From NCBI RefSeq assembly GCF_034661235.1, contig NZ_CP141059.1, positions 1,116,001 through 1,180,000 on the forward strand: a DNA stretch of 64,000 nucleotides, given 5' to 3'. Below the pieces are notes generated by a model that did no database searches, had not been told where the DNA came from, and saw only the letters and a list, made by a program, of their open reading frames with translations. Both the position numbers and the translations under genes were made by a program. Source of the DNA: Nocardioides bizhenqiangii (GTDB lineage Bacteria > Actinomycetota > Actinomycetes > Propionibacteriales > Nocardioidaceae). This document shows positions 17,835-27,368 of this stretch, one piece after another. Position 1 is the stretch's first letter; every line of letters begins with the position of its first letter.

Positions 17835-18893
17835 TCAGTTGTGCCAGGTCAGCGACTGGTCGAGGCCCCACAGGCTGCCCGGCACCGAGGTGAGGCCGAG
17901 CAGGTTGGCGGAGAGGTTCGCGAGGTCGCCGTTGCGGATCGGCTGCGGACTGGCGGCGAAGCCGGGCTGGGTGGTGCCGGGGTCGGCGTACGTGGGGTTC
18001 ATCGCGTAGAGATCGCCGCGCTCGACGCCGGGGCCCCAGACCAGGAACGGGATACGGAAGTTGGCGTACTTCGTCGCGTCGTCGTGACGGGTCTCGCCAG
18101 CGGGACCACCGTGGTCGGCGGTCAGCACGATGGCGAGGTCGTGGAGACGGTTGTGCTCGCGGATGGCCTCGAGGAGGATGCCGAGCTGCGCGTCGACCAG
18201 CCTGGCTGCCCGCAGGTACGGACGTGAGAACCAGCCGTGCGCGTGGCCGGCTTCATCCATCGCCCCGAGGTGGAGGAACGTGAACCCCCGGTTGCGCCGC
18301 AGCAGGTCGCGGCGGGCGGCCACTGTCACGGCATGGTCGCCGTCCTGCACGATCGTCGACCGGTTGACCGCGCCCGGCCAGGACCGCTTGAAGAGAGAGA
18401 ACTTCGACTCTGTCGCGAACAGTGCCGTGGTGCGGCCCGCGAGGTGCGCCTGGGTGAAGATCGAGAAGACGTCCTCGCCGGCCGCCGCCTGGATGGTGTC
18501 GGGGCGAATAGGCCGGTCGTCGTTCCAGGTGACGCCATGGCCGCCCTCGCCGCCGTCCGCGAAGATCCGTCGACCGGTCAGCTGGCTGGTGTGGTTGGGC
18601 AGGGTCACCGTCAGCTCGACCTGGGTACGGGCGTTCTTCGTGCTGGCGCCGTTCCGGAACAGGCGGTGCAGGTTGGGCGCGCCCCTTCTGCCGAGCTTCT
18701 TGAGCACATCGACGTTGAAGCCGTCGAGCGAGATCGCGAGCACCTGGCGCACCTCCCCGTGCCGGACCGTGGCGCCCGCGGGGACGGAGAGAGCGTCGGA
18801 CGCCGGAGCAGGCGTCGGAGCGAACATGGCAGTGAGGGCGAGGCCGACCGAGACAACGGCGAGTCGGCGATCCCTGGGAGCTGAGGAGGTCAC
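17835..18893 (-). CDS. Secreted alkaline-phosphatase-superfamily phosphodiesterase/pyrophosphatase
   Basis: 352 residues with a Sec signal peptide (about residues 1-32, ending PAPAS). The catalytic domain has the NPP-type nucleophile region [15 protein letters not shown], then [13 protein letters not shown] with the nucleophile Thr region, [12 protein letters not shown] and [16 protein letters not shown], which supply the metal-binding Asp and His residues. Type I phosphodiesterases cleave nucleotide or phospholipid phosphodiesters. It occupies the place where other Actinobacteria have a rhomboid gene between cysM and murI. Start GTG 18893. Confidence 0.88.
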   Translation of the reverse strand: MTSSAPRDRRLAVVSVGLALTAMFAPTPAPASDALSVPAGATVRHGEVRQVLAISLDGFNVDVLKKLGRRGAPNLHRLFRNGASTKNARTQVELTVTLPNHTSQLTGRRIFADGGEGGHGVTWNDDRPIRPDTIQAAAGEDVFSIFTQAHLAGRTTALFATESKFSLFKRSWPGAVNRSTIVQDGDHAVTVAARRDLLRRNRGFTFLHLGAMDEAGHAHGWFSRPYLRAARLVDAQLGILLEAIREHNRLHDLAIVLTADHGGPAGETRHDDATKYANFRIPFLVWGPGVERGDLYAMNPTYADPGTTQPGFAASPQPIRNGDLANLSANLLGLTSVPGSLWGLDQSLTWHN

Positions 18894-18957
18894 GGCGGCA
18901 CGCTATCGCCGGACGTGACCTCCATCGCGAATCCGGCAAGAAGGGTGGGCGAACGCC

Positions 18958-18963
18958 TACCCT
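18958..18963 (+). promoter_or_regulatory. -10 element of a probable leaderless murI transcript
   Basis: TACCCT lies seven bases before GTG 18971 and there is no ribosome site. The context CCTACCCTG is the same as before mec. Confidence 0.5.
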
Positions 18964-18970
18964 GTCAGTC

Positions 18971-19801
18971 GTGCCACCGCTGACCGCGCGCGACCCCGAC
19001 GTCATGGATGCGCCGATCGGCATCTTCGACTCCGGGTTCGGGGGCCTCACGGTGGCCCGGTCGGTCATCGACCAGCTGCCGCACGAGTCGTTGCTGTACG
19101 TCGGCGACACCGCCCGCCAGCCCTACGGACCCAAGCCGATCGGCGAGGTCCGCGAGTATGCCCTCGAGTGCCTCGACCACCTCGTCGAGCAGGGTGTGAA
19201 GGCGCTGGTGATCGCCTGCAACTCCGCGAGCGCGGCGATGCTGCGCGACGCGCGCGAGCGGTACGACGTGCCGGTGGTCGAGGTGATCTACCCGGCGACC
19301 CGGCGCGCAGTGGCCGCGACCAAGAACGGCCGGATCGGCGTCATCTGCACCCGGTCCACCGCCGAGTCGATGGCCTACGACGACGCGTTCGCGGCGGCGC
19401 CGCACCTCGAGCTGACGACGCGGACGTGTCCGAGATTCGTCGACTTCGTCGAGCAGGGCGTCACCGGCGGCGACGAGCTGCTGGCGGTGGCGCACGAGTA
19501 CCTCGACCCACTGACCGACCTCGGCGTCGACACGCTGATCCTGGGCTGCACCCACTATCCGCTGCTCACCGGCGTCATCTCCTACGTCATGGGTGGCGGG
19601 GTGACGCTCGTCAGCAGCGCGGAGGAGTGCGCCAAGGACGTCTACCGGATGCTCGCCGACACCGGCCTGATGCGCGAGGGCGGCGTGCCGTCGTACTCGT
19701 TCGTGACGACGGGCTCCCCGGCGGAGTTCGAGACCATCGGGCGGCGGTTCCTCGGTCCGGAGCTGGCAGCTGCTGACCAGTTCGCCGGTGGACTGGCATG
19801 A
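18971..19801 (+). CDS. murI: Glutamate racemase
   Basis: 276 residues from GTG 18971 (or 265 from ATG 19004). Makes D-glutamate for peptidoglycan. Catalytic features: [15 protein letters not shown] with Asp20, the first catalytic Cys83 in [13 protein letters not shown], and the second in [11 protein letters not shown]. The -10 positioned for leaderless reading supports the GTG. Its TGA overlaps the next ATG (ATGA), as in the Rv1338-Rv1339 pair of M. tuberculosis. Confidence 0.96.
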   Translation: MPPLTARDPDVMDAPIGIFDSGFGGLTVARSVIDQLPHESLLYVGDTARQPYGPKPIGEVREYALECLDHLVEQGVKALVIACNSASAAMLRDARERYDVPVVEVIYPATRRAVAATKNGRIGVICTRSTAESMAYDDAFAAAPHLELTTRTCPRFVDFVEQGVTGGDELLAVAHEYLDPLTDLGVDTLILGCTHYPLLTGVISYVMGGGVTLVSSAEECAKDVYRMLADTGLMREGGVPSYSFVTTGSPAEFETIGRRFLGPELAAADQFAGGLA

Positions 19802-20595
19802 TCGGCCAGATGGGGACGACGGCGTTCCGGATGACGGTGGTCGGGTGCTCGGGTTCGTACCCGGGCCCGGACTCGCCCGCGAGCTGCTACCTGGTCCAGG
19901 CCGAGGTGGGAGACCGCACCTGGAGCGTGGTGGTCGACCTCGGCAACGGCGCACTGGGCGCGCTGCAGCGGTACGTCGATCCGCTCGAGGTCGATGCCGT
20001 GCTCCTCAGTCATCTGCATGCCGACCACTGCGTCGACATGACGAGCTACTACGTGCTCCGGAAGTACCACCCGGTCGGAACCCAGCCGAAGATCCCCGTA
20101 TGGGGGCCGAGTGGCACCGCGCTCCGGCTGGCCAACGCCTACGACCTGCCCACCTCGCCCGGCATGAGCGAGGAGTTCGAGTTCCACACCTACGACGCGC
20201 CGTTCACCGTCGGCCCGTTCGAGATCGAGGCTTTCGCTGTCGACCACCCGGTCGAGGCGTACGGGATGCGAATCTCGGCCACGACCGAGGAGGCGGGGCG
20301 TCGGACCCTCGCCTACAGCGGCGACACCGGCCCGACCCCGTCGCTGCTCGAGATCGCGGCCGACGCCGACCTGTTCCTCTGCGAGGCATCGTTTCGCGAC
20401 GGCGACGACAACCCTCCGGGACTGCACCTCACGGGCGCGGAGTGCGGGGAGACCGCCGCGAAGTGCAAGGTCAAGCGGCTCGTGCTCACCCATGTGCCGC
20501 CCTGGCACGACGCCCAGGGGATGCTCGCGGAGTCGCTCGCGGTCTACGACGGACCGACGGAGCTCGCGGCCGCCGGCGCCGTCTACGCGGTCTGA
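19798..20595 (+). CDS. Metallo-beta-lactamase-fold hydrolase, Rv1339-like (cyclic-nucleotide phosphodiesterase family)
   Basis: 265 residues with the zinc site [10 protein letters not shown] at 72-77, then [29 protein letters not shown] and VLTHVPPW supplying the other ligands. Length and position after murI match Rv1339, reported as an atypical class II cAMP phosphodiesterase; RNase Z is a paralogous fold but lacks this context. It is coupled to murI by ATGA and converges with the response regulator gene 8 bp away. Confidence 0.9.
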   Translation: MIGQMGTTAFRMTVVGCSGSYPGPDSPASCYLVQAEVGDRTWSVVVDLGNGALGALQRYVDPLEVDAVLLSHLHADHCVDMTSYYVLRKYHPVGTQPKIPVWGPSGTALRLANAYDLPTSPGMSEEFEFHTYDAPFTVGPFEIEAFAVDHPVEAYGMRISATTEEAGRRTLAYSGDTGPTPSLLEIAADADLFLCEASFRDGDDNPPGLHLTGAECGETAAKCKVKRLVLTHVPPWHDAQGMLAESLAVYDGPTELAAAGAVYAV

Positions 20596-20603
20596 CCGCC
20601 GGC

Positions 20604-21275
20604 CTAGGCCAAGCCTGCGTCATGGACGCAGATCGCGATCTGGACCCGGTTGGTGACCGCCAGCTTGTCGAAGAGCCGGGAGACGTGCGCCTTCACGGTC
20701 GGGACCGAGAGGTAGAGCTCCGCGGCGATCTCGGCGTTGCTGAGCCCGCGGCCCACGCACAGAGCGACGTCCCGCTCCCGGGCGGTCAGTCCTTCGAGCC
20801 GCTCGAGCGCGGCCGACGCCCGGTCGTCGACGCTGCCGGCCCGGACCCGGTCGATCAGGGTGCGGGTGACCGACGGCGAGAGCATCGGGTCGCCGGACGC
20901 GACCGCGCGCAGTGCGCTGACGATCTCGGCCGGCGGCGTGTCCTTGAGGAGGAACCCTTCCGCTCCGGCGCCGAGCGCCGCGACCACGTGGTCGTCGGCG
21001 TCGAAGGTGGTCAGCACGATGACGCGCGGCGGGGTCGGGTCACTGTGCAGCTCCCGGGTCGCCGCGACTCCGTCGAGCCGCGGCATCCGGATGTCCATCA
21101 GCACCACATCGGGCCGGAGGTCGCGCACCATCGCGATCCCGGCGACCCCGTCGCCGGCCTCGCCGACCACCCGCACGTCCGGCTGGCCGCCGAGCATGAG
21201 CGTGAGGGCCGAGCGGACCAAGGGGTCGTCGTCGACGATCACGACGTCGATCGTCGTACCGTCGTCGGCGCTCAC
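20604..21275 (-). CDS. NarL/LuxR-type response regulator
   Basis: 223 residues from GTG 21275, which overlaps the kinase stop (GTGA); a longer start at 21293 is possible. Receiver: DVVIVDDDPLVRSAL, phosphoacceptor Asp in DVVLMDIRMPRLDG, then TTFDADD and LLKDTPP. C-terminal LuxR helix-turn-helix: LTARERDVALCVGRGLSNAEIAAELYLSVPTVKAHV. It should control the divergent ABC exporter operon, a common pairing in Actinobacteria. Confidence 0.94.
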   Translation of the reverse strand: MSADDGTTIDVVIVDDDPLVRSALTLMLGGQPDVRVVGEAGDGVAGIAMVRDLRPDVVLMDIRMPRLDGVAATRELHSDPTPPRVIVLTTFDADDHVVAALGAGAEGFLLKDTPPAEIVSALRAVASGDPMLSPSVTRTLIDRVRAGSVDDRASAALERLEGLTARERDVALCVGRGLSNAEIAAELYLSVPTVKAHVSRLFDKLAVTNRVQIAICVHDAGLA

Positions 21276-22432
21276 CCGCTCCACGGTAGCCACGCCCTCA
21301 GCACGAAGGTGCCGGACTCGATGCCGTGGGTGAGGCGGCCGCCCGCCAGCTCGGCGCGCTCGGCCAGGCCCACCAGGCCGAGGCCGGCTCCCGGGGTCGC
21401 AGTCGGGCCGAAGCCCAGGCCGTTGCGGATCTCGACCTCGACGCCATCGTCGAGGTCGCCGGCGATCCGGATCCGGATGGTCGCGCCGGGCGCGTGCTTG
21501 CGGGCGTTCGTCGTGCCCTCCTGGACGATGCGGAAGATGGTCCGGCCGACCGCCTGGGGCACCGCGACGTCCGGCGGGAGATCGCCGTCCACGGTGATCT
21601 GGGCTCCCTCGCCGCGGAGCTCCGCGACGAGTGCGCCGACGTCCTCGTACGTGGGCTGCGGGCCGGTCAGGATGGCGCCGGAGCCGTCGCGCAGCACCCC
21701 GAGCACGCCGCGCAGGTCGGTGAGGGCCTCGTGTGCCTTCTCCCGGATCACTCCCGCGCTGGCCCGCATCTCGTCGGCGGTGAGGTCGTCGCGGAAGGTC
21801 AGCGCGCCCGCGTGCATCGAGATCTGGGAGATCCGGTGGGCGAGCACGTCGTGCATCTCCCGCGCGATCCGCTCACGCTCGTTGGACCGCGCCTGCGATG
21901 CCCGGAGGTCGCGCTCGGCCTCGGCCTCCTCGGCGCGCTGCCGCAGGGTCCAGATCAGCTCGCGGCGGGATCCGATGAACATGCCCCAGCCCAGGGATGC
22001 TGCAACGGCCAACACGGAGAAGAGACTGACCAGCCACGCGGGGTCCGTGTCGCTCACGGGCTGGACCTGGTAGTACACCCACGTCATCACCAGGCTCAGC
22101 ACCCCGATGACGACCACCTGCCACCAGCGACGGCGCGTCGCGAGCGACACCGTCGCGAGGGTAATGGCCCCGCCGGCCAGCGAGCTGAGCGGAGTGGCGA
22201 GCACGGCGAGAACAGCGATCGTCATGGGCCAACGGCGGCGCCACCACACCAGGACGAAGACGCCGATGCCGAGACCGAGGTCCAGCCAGAAGAGAGCGGG
22301 CGCGTCCTCCGACTGCGCCTCCATGACCGGGACCCACACGACGAGGCCGATGCCGACGGCCAGGACGTAGCGCCACAGATGGCTGTACCAGCGCAGCGGC
22401 GGCTGGTAGTCGACGGTCGGGGGATGTCCCAC
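21272..22432 (-). CDS. NarX/DesK-type sensor histidine kinase
   Basis: About 386 residues from GTG 22432. Four to five membrane spans in the first 170 residues with almost no extracellular domain point to a membrane-stress or lipid-soluble signal. The HisKA_3 box reads ERERIAREMHDVLAHRISQI, and the ATPase has FRIVQEGTTNARKHAPGA and GAGLGLVGLAERAE. It is divergent from the ABC transporter genes. The exact start is uncertain because no good ribosome site precedes it. Confidence 0.9.
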   Translation of the reverse strand: MGHPPTVDYQPPLRWYSHLWRYVLAVGIGLVVWVPVMEAQSEDAPALFWLDLGLGIGVFVLVWWRRRWPMTIAVLAVLATPLSSLAGGAITLATVSLATRRRWWQVVVIGVLSLVMTWVYYQVQPVSDTDPAWLVSLFSVLAVAASLGWGMFIGSRRELIWTLRQRAEEAEAERDLRASQARSNERERIAREMHDVLAHRISQISMHAGALTFRDDLTADEMRASAGVIREKAHEALTDLRGVLGVLRDGSGAILTGPQPTYEDVGALVAELRGEGAQITVDGDLPPDVAVPQAVGRTIFRIVQEGTTNARKHAPGATIRIRIAGDLDDGVEVEIRNGLGFGPTATPGAGLGLVGLAERAELAGGRLTHGIESGTFVLRAWLPWSG

Positions 22433-22564
22433 GAGTCGCGAGCGTAGGCCCCCGGCACCTCCGTCCGGCAGCGCCGTCGGTCGACAGCACCCCCTACTTT
22501 GGTCGGGCCGACCGCTACGCGCGTCCGATGTGCGACCTTGCCCGGATCGGGCAGGCTGGTGCCC

Positions 22565-23575
22565 ATGATCACGGTTGATCGCCTCACCAAGGCCTACGGA
22601 AGCTTCCGGGCCGTCGACGACGTCAGCTTCGTGTGCCAGCAGGGACGGGTGACCGGCTTCCTCGGACCCAACGGCGCGGGCAAGACCACGACCATGCGCG
22701 TCATGGCCGGTCTCACGAACGCGACGAGCGGACGGGTCACCATCGGCGGTCTCGAGTACGCCGCCATCCCCAACCCCGGGCGGCACGTCGGCGTGCTGCT
22801 CGACGCATCCGCACAGCACGGCGGCCGGACCGGTCGCGAGATCCTCGCCCTCGGCGCCCTCGCCATGGGACTGCCCTCGGACCGCGTCGACGAGATGCTC
22901 GCCCTGGTCGGTCTCAGCGAGGTCGAGGCCAAGCGCCGGATGCGCAACTACTCGCTCGGCATGAAGCAGCGGCTCGGCATCGCGCACGCGCTGCTGGGCG
23001 ATCCCGAGGTGCTGATCCTCGACGAGCCGGCCAACGGCCTCGACCCGGCCGGCATCCGCTGGATGCGCGGCCTGCTCAAGTCCTACGCCGACCGCGGCGG
23101 CACCGTGCTGCTCTCGAGCCACCTGCTCAACGAGGTCGAGCTGATCGCCGACGAGATGATCCTCATCGGGCACGGAAGGATCGTCGCCCAGGGCGACAAG
23201 AAGTCGCTCCTCGCCGGCGCGCAGGGCGCGGCCACGTCGCTGGTGATGTCGCTCGACAACACCGGTCTCGCGACCGAGCTCGCCCAGCGCGGCCACCTCG
23301 TCGACCCCGTCGGCGACGGGCTGAAGGTCAACGCGCCGACCGACGAGGTAGGCCGGGCGGCGCTCGCGGCCGGGATCGTGCTAACCGACCTCCGGACCGG
23401 CGGTGTCGGCCTCGAGGACCTGTTCCTCGAGCTGACCTCGGCCACGGCACGGGACGGAGCGGGCGCCGTACCACCGCCTCCGCCGCCGGCCACGCCCCAC
23501 GGCGTGCACGTGCCCCCGACCGCGAACATGCCGCCCGTCGACTCCCCGCTCACTCCCCCCGGAGGACACCGATGA
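22565..23575 (+). CDS. ABC transporter ATP-binding protein (export type)
   Basis: 336 residues from ATG 22565. Walker A GPNGAGKTT, signature YSLGMKQRLGIAHALLG, Walker B LILDEPANGLDP, and the switch His in LLSSHLLNEV. The C-terminal 110 residues carry a Pro-rich tail. This is the DRI/bacitracin-type family that handles lipids or peptides. The permease gene overlaps its stop (ATGA). Divergence from the NarL-type two-component system suggests induced expression. Confidence 0.94.
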   Translation: MITVDRLTKAYGSFRAVDDVSFVCQQGRVTGFLGPNGAGKTTTMRVMAGLTNATSGRVTIGGLEYAAIPNPGRHVGVLLDASAQHGGRTGREILALGALAMGLPSDRVDEMLALVGLSEVEAKRRMRNYSLGMKQRLGIAHALLGDPEVLILDEPANGLDPAGIRWMRGLLKSYADRGGTVLLSSHLLNEVELIADEMILIGHGRIVAQGDKKSLLAGAQGAATSLVMSLDNTGLATELAQRGHLVDPVGDGLKVNAPTDEVGRAALAAGIVLTDLRTGGVGLEDLFLELTSATARDGAGAVPPPPPPATPHGVHVPPTANMPPVDSPLTPPGGHR

Positions 23576-24375
23576 CTTCCGCGACCGCCGCTCCCACCCT
23601 CGACATCTCGGGCACCCGGCCGATCCCGTTCTGGCGCCTGGTGGTCGTCGAGCTGCGCAAGTCCTACGACACCCGCGCCGGCTTCTGGCTGCTCGCGACG
23701 ATCGCCATCCTGGTGGCGCTCGTCGAGGGCATCATCATGATCACCGCGCTCGTCAACGACGGCCTGATCTACTTCGAGGACTTCGCGGCCACCGCCGGTG
23801 GGATCACCTCGCTGCTGCTGCCGGTCCTCGGCATCGTCCTCGTCACCAGCGAGTGGGGCCAGCGCACCGGCATGGTGACGTTCGCCATCGAGCCGCGGCG
23901 GATGCGGGTCGTCATGGCGAAGCTCGTCGTCGGCGTCGTGGCCTCGGTCGCGACCGTCGCGGTGATGCTGGTGATCGGGACCCTCTGCACGCTCGTGTGC
24001 GAGCTCGTGCAGCCCGAGCTGACCATCTGGAACATGGAGTGGTGGCTCCCGCTCGCCTTCATCGTCACGATGACCCTGACCATGACCGTCGGGTTCTCGA
24101 TGGCCGCGCTGCTGCTCAACACCCCCGCGGCGATCGTGGTGTTCTTCATGTACTGGTACGGGCTCGCGATCGTGCTGTTCGTGATCGCCGACCTGATCTC
24201 CGGGTTCTCCGACATCGCTCCGTGGATCAACTTCCAGGCCGCGCTCGACCCCGTCTGGAGCTGGTCCCTGGACTCGGCCGAGGAGGTGGGTCAGCTCGTG
24301 GTGTCGGCGCTGCTCTGGATCGTGGCGCCGCTGGGCTTCGGGCTGTGGCGGATCCTCTCGGCCGAGGTGAAGTAG
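23572..24375 (+). CDS. ABC transporter permease (ABC-2 type)
   Basis: 267 residues with six membrane spans and the ABC-2 topology: an N-terminal FWRLVVVELRKSYDTRAGF coupling helix, a loop TSEWGQRTGMVTFAIEPRR after the second span, and a conserved fourth-fifth span pair. It forms the membrane part of the exporter whose ATPase gene overlaps its start. Substrate unknown. Confidence 0.93.
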   Translation: MTSATAAPTLDISGTRPIPFWRLVVVELRKSYDTRAGFWLLATIAILVALVEGIIMITALVNDGLIYFEDFAATAGGITSLLLPVLGIVLVTSEWGQRTGMVTFAIEPRRMRVVMAKLVVGVVASVATVAVMLVIGTLCTLVCELVQPELTIWNMEWWLPLAFIVTMTLTMTVGFSMAALLLNTPAAIVVFFMYWYGLAIVLFVIADLISGFSDIAPWINFQAALDPVWSWSLDSAEEVGQLVVSALLWIVAPLGFGLWRILSAEVK

Positions 24376-24467
24376 GCCGCGCCTCGTCGCCAGCACTTCA
24401 CCGAGGGTTGCGGAACACGTCATCGTGATGCGGGTCTTCCGTACCGTGATGGGTCAGCGTCAAGGGC

Positions 24468-25283
24468 GTGACCAGCCAGCGCGGCACCCGGTACCTCCGG
24501 TACGCCGCCCTCGGTGACAGCACGACCGTCGGCATCGGCGATCCGGTCCCGGGCATCGACGGGCGCCAGGCCAACCGGCAGCGCGGCGAGTGGCGCGGTT
24601 GGGCGAGACTGCTCGCCGAGTCGCTGGCCACGTCGTACGACGTCAGCTTCTGCAACGTCGCGATCTCCGGCGCGACCACCGCGACCGTCCGGGAGGCACA
24701 GCTCGCCGACGCGCTCGCGCACCGGCCCCAGCTCGCATCGCTGATCGTCGGAGTCAACGACACCATGCGCTCGACGTGGGACGCAGAGCGGGTGCGCGAC
24801 GACCTGCTGACGATGGCGTCGCGGCTCGACGCGGTCGGCGCCACGCTGATGACGGTGCGCTTCCACGATCACGGCGCGGTGATCGGGCTGCCGAAGTGGC
24901 TCGGCCGCTCGATGGCCGCGCGGATCGACCACGTCAACGCGGTCTACGACGAGATCCACACCCGGTGGGGAGGGATCCAGGTCGACCTGTGCGAGCTCGC
25001 CGCGCTGCACCAGAGGGAGTGCTGGTCGATCGACCGCTTCCATCCGTCCGAGATCGGGCACCGTGCGCTTGCCCGGGCCATGGCGACGCGGCTCAACCAG
25101 CAGGGCTATGACTTCCCGCTGCCGAGCCCCTCGCCGGCCGGCGGTCTGCCGGCCAGCTGGAAGCGGGACCTGGGCTGGATGGTGGCCGAGGGCGCGCCCT
25201 GGATGGGCCGCCGGGCCAAGGACCTCGCTCCCTGGGTCGCGCGGCGGGCATGGGCCGAGGTGAGGGGCGCCCCGGTCGGCTGA
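24468..25283 (+). CDS. SGNH/GDSL-family esterase or lipase
   Basis: 271 residues, no signal peptide. Block I is [15 protein letters not shown] with the nucleophile Ser, block II includes [13 protein letters not shown], block III is [10 protein letters not shown] and block [14 protein letters not shown] supplies Asp and His. The C-terminal 50 residues are basic/aromatic and could bind the membrane. The acyl ester substrate is unknown. It sits between the ABC exporter and rph, where other Actinobacteria have no gene. Confidence 0.92.
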   Translation: MTSQRGTRYLRYAALGDSTTVGIGDPVPGIDGRQANRQRGEWRGWARLLAESLATSYDVSFCNVAISGATTATVREAQLADALAHRPQLASLIVGVNDTMRSTWDAERVRDDLLTMASRLDAVGATLMTVRFHDHGAVIGLPKWLGRSMAARIDHVNAVYDEIHTRWGGIQVDLCELAALHQRECWSIDRFHPSEIGHRALARAMATRLNQQGYDFPLPSPSPAGGLPASWKRDLGWMVAEGAPWMGRRAKDLAPWVARRAWAEVRGAPVG

Positions 25284-25284
25284 C

Positions 25285-25290
25285 TAGAGT
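25285..25290 (+). promoter_or_regulatory. -10 element of a probable leaderless transcript into rph-rdgB
   Basis: TAGAGT lies eight bases before ATG 25299, with no ribosome site between. The spacing fits a leaderless transcript starting on that ATG. Confidence 0.45.
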
Positions 25291-25298
25291 CCCCGGAC

Positions 25299-25376
25299 AT
25301 GAACTCACCCCACGACGTTCTTCGTCTCCCCCGCTTCGCTCCTCCGCCGAACAACGCCGCGGGGACCCCGAGGTGA
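25299..25376 (+). CDS. Small ORF (25 residues) translationally coupled to rph
   Basis: A short frame starting [12 protein letters not shown] and ending NNAAGTPR, rich in Pro and Arg. Its ATG is eight bases after a TAGAGT -10-like box and its TGA overlaps the rph GTG start (GTGA), so ribosomes finishing it could restart on rph, which has no ribosome site of its own. Function unknown: perhaps a leader peptide, or only a device to load ribosomes on rph. It could also be a chance frame inside an untranslated leader. Confidence 0.45.
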   Translation: MNSPHDVLRLPRFAPPPNNAAGTPR

Positions 25377-26083
25377 CCCGTGAGGACGGTCGCGCCGACG
25401 ACGAGCTGCGGTCCATCAAGATCACCCGCGACTGGCTGGACCACCCGGCCGGGTCGGTGCTGATCGAGTTCGGCAGGACCCGGGTCCTGTGCGCGGCGTC
25501 GGCCTCGGACGGGGTTCCGCGGTGGCGCAAGGGCAGCGGCCTGGGCTGGGTCACGGCGGAGTACGCCATGCTCCCGGCCTCCACCAACACCCGATCCGAC
25601 CGTGAGTCGGTCAAGGGCCGGATCGGCGGCCGCACCCACGAGATCAGCCGGCTGATCGGCCGCTCGCTGCGCGCCGTGATCGACTACCAGGCGCTCGGCG
25701 AGAAGACGATCCAGCTCGACTGCGACGTGCTCCAGGCCGACGGCGGCACCCGCACCGCGGCGATCACGGGGGCGTACGTCGCTCTCGCCGACGCCTGCGC
25801 CCACCTCGGCGTCAACAAGGCGCTCACCGACTCGGTGGCGGCCGTGAGTGTCGGCATCATCGACGGCGTCCCGCGGCTCGACCTGCCCTACGTCGAGGAC
25901 GTCCGCGCCGAGACCGACATGAACGTGGTCATGACCGGTTCCGGCTCGTTTGTCGAGGTGCAGGGCACCGCCGAGGGCGCGGCGTTCTCCCGCGCGGAGC
26001 TCGATGCGCTGCTCGGGCTTGCCGAGAAGGGGTGTGCCGACCTCACCCGCCTGCAGCTGGAGGCGCTCGGAGCAGCTCGGTGA
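25373..26083 (+). CDS. rph: RNase PH
   Basis: 236 residues from GTG 25373. Phosphorolytic 3'-5' exoribonuclease that trims tRNA 3' ends. The protein starts [20 protein letters not shown] as in other actinobacterial RNase PH, has the phosphate-site Arg residues in [21 protein letters not shown], and [20 protein letters not shown] in the active site. The frame is open upstream as far as 25250, but the conserved N-terminus fixes the start. rdgB overlaps the stop (GTGA), as in M. tuberculosis. Confidence 0.96.
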   Translation: MTREDGRADDELRSIKITRDWLDHPAGSVLIEFGRTRVLCAASASDGVPRWRKGSGLGWVTAEYAMLPASTNTRSDRESVKGRIGGRTHEISRLIGRSLRAVIDYQALGEKTIQLDCDVLQADGGTRTAAITGAYVALADACAHLGVNKALTDSVAAVSVGIIDGVPRLDLPYVEDVRAETDMNVVMTGSGSFVEVQGTAEGAAFSRAELDALLGLAEKGCADLTRLQLEALGAAR

Positions 26084-26694
26084 CCGAGCCTGTCGAGATC
26101 CTCGTCGCGTCCCGCAACGCGAAGAAGCTGGAGGAGATGCAGCGGATCCTCCGCGACCACCTCGACCAGGTCGAGGTTCTCGGCCTCGACGACGTGGCAC
26201 CGTACGACGAGCCCGTCGAGGACCAGCCCACGTTCGAGGGCAACGCACTGCTCAAGGCCCGGGCGGGCGTCGCCAGCTCGGGACTGCCGACGCTGGCGGA
26301 CGATTCCGGCCTCTGCGTCGACGCGCTCAACGGGATGCCCGGTGTGCTGTCCGCGCGTTGGAGCGGCCCTCCCAAGTCGGATGAGCGGAACAACAATCTG
26401 CTGCTCGCGCAGCTCGCGGACGTGCCCGACGAGCGGCGCACGGCGTACTTCACCTGCGCCGTCGCGCTGGTGCTGCCCGACGGCACCGTCCGGGTCGTCC
26501 AGGACCGGATGGACGGCCGGATCACCCGCGAGGTGCGGGGGAGCGGCGGGTTCGGCTACGACGTGCTGTTCGAGGCCGACGACCGGCCGGGTGTCACGAC
26601 GGCCGAGCTGGATCCTGCCGACAAGGACGCGATCTCCCACCGCGGCAAGGCATTGCGGCAGATCGCGCCGATCGTCGGCGACCTGCTGCGCTGA
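26080..26694 (+). CDS. rdgB: dITP/XTP pyrophosphatase (RdgB/HAM1)
   Basis: 204 residues from GTG 26080. Removes non-canonical purine triphosphates such as dITP and XTP. Signatures: [18 protein letters not shown] (phosphate-binding S-x-N-x-x-K), [24 protein letters not shown] and [19 protein letters not shown] near the end. Ends nine bases before tRNA-Leu, which lies on the other strand. Confidence 0.96.
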   Translation: MTEPVEILVASRNAKKLEEMQRILRDHLDQVEVLGLDDVAPYDEPVEDQPTFEGNALLKARAGVASSGLPTLADDSGLCVDALNGMPGVLSARWSGPPKSDERNNNLLLAQLADVPDERRTAYFTCAVALVLPDGTVRVVQDRMDGRITREVRGSGGFGYDVLFEADDRPGVTTAELDPADKDAISHRGKALRQIAPIVGDLLR

Positions 26695-26702
26695 TCAGGC
26701 GG

Positions 26703-26784
26703 TGCCGGAGGCGGGACTCGAACCCGCACACCCAAGGGCACGGCATCCTAAATGCCGCGTGTCTGCCAGTTCCACCACTCCGGC
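26703..26784 (-). tRNA. tRNA-Leu (anticodon TAG)
   Basis: 82 nt on the minus strand. The 7-bp acceptor pairs GCCGGAG with CTCCGGC, the T arm contains GGTTCGAGTCC, the variable arm is long as in Leu tRNAs, and the loop TTTAGGA between CGGCA and TGCCG puts TAG at positions 34-36. CCA is not encoded. Confidence 0.93.
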
Positions 26785-26798
26785 GATGGGCGATGAGT

Positions 26799-27308
26799 CT
26801 AGGCCGATGGCTTCTCGCGGTTCCCTGCCCGGCCCTCGTGGGAGAATCTGCCCTTGCCTCGCCCCGCGAAGTTCGGCGTCAAGCGGTGGCAGTTGGGGCA
26901 CAGGAATCGCAGGTTCGCGGCCTCGTTGTTGTAGAAGTCCCCGTCGATGTGATCAACCTCGAGTGTTAACGGCAGTCCGCGCCAGGTTCCGGTGTTGCCG
27001 CACATGACGCATTGATAGGGAACGCCCGACTCAATGAGCGCGCGTTTGAGCATGTGCGGCTTCTCGCGCTGTCGGCCCGGTTCTCGCCTGACCAGAATCT
27101 GCTCGGGAGTCAGGCGCGGTGGCACCGACACTGGGTTGTACCGCTGGAAATGAGAGGTGTCGATCCCGAATGCCTTGATGGTGCGGCTGATGTGCGCATG
27201 TGCGCCTCCGTTCGGTCGGAGTCCAAGCATTCGAAGGACGCCAGCAACCGAAGTCGCCTCTGCGACGAGCGGTTCCAGCATCTCCTTCGTGTGCTTCCTC
27301 CGGACCAC
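26799..27308 (-). CDS. HNH endonuclease
   Basis: 169 residues. The HNH fold is clear in the second half: a Cys pair QCVMCGNTGTW, then LEVDHIDGDFYNNEAANLRFLCPNCH, holding the catalytic His, the central Asn and the last zinc Cys pair. The first 60 residues contain a basic helix-turn-helix-like stretch (VAGVLRMLGLRPNGGAHAHISR), probably a DNA contact. Its DNA is less GC-rich than the neighbours and it lies next to a tRNA gene, hints of acquisition. It could be a homing-type or defence nuclease; there is no partner methylase. Confidence 0.88.
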   Translation of the reverse strand: MVRRKHTKEMLEPLVAEATSVAGVLRMLGLRPNGGAHAHISRTIKAFGIDTSHFQRYNPVSVPPRLTPEQILVRREPGRQREKPHMLKRALIESGVPYQCVMCGNTGTWRGLPLTLEVDHIDGDFYNNEAANLRFLCPNCHRLTPNFAGRGKGRFSHEGRAGNREKPSA

Positions 27309-27346
27309 GACCGAAAGTTAAAGCAAACCCTCGACTGATCCGAACT

Positions 27347-27361
27347 CAGCAGATCTCGTCT
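27347..27361 (-). terminator. Hairpin between the membrane protein gene and the HNH gene
   Basis: GCAGA and TCTGC pair around TCTCG directly after the stop of the minus-strand membrane-protein gene. No T-tract follows, so its role as terminator is weakly supported. Confidence 0.25.
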
Positions 27362-27368
27362 GCGGATA

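Noticed and set aside
17452..18009. Repetitive protein gene across the 48-bp array
   Set aside because: The frame stays open only because the unit length is divisible by three; several frames on both strands do the same, and this one overlaps the phosphodiesterase gene.
26084..26100. Another copy of the repeat core (GAGCCTGTCGAG) at the start of rdgB
   Set aside because: Only 12 bases match and they encode the normal RdgB N-terminus, so chance is the simplest explanation.
26703..27308. Integrated element at tRNA-Leu with the HNH gene
   Set aside because: No integrase and no repeated tRNA end were found; the HNH gene alone is not enough.
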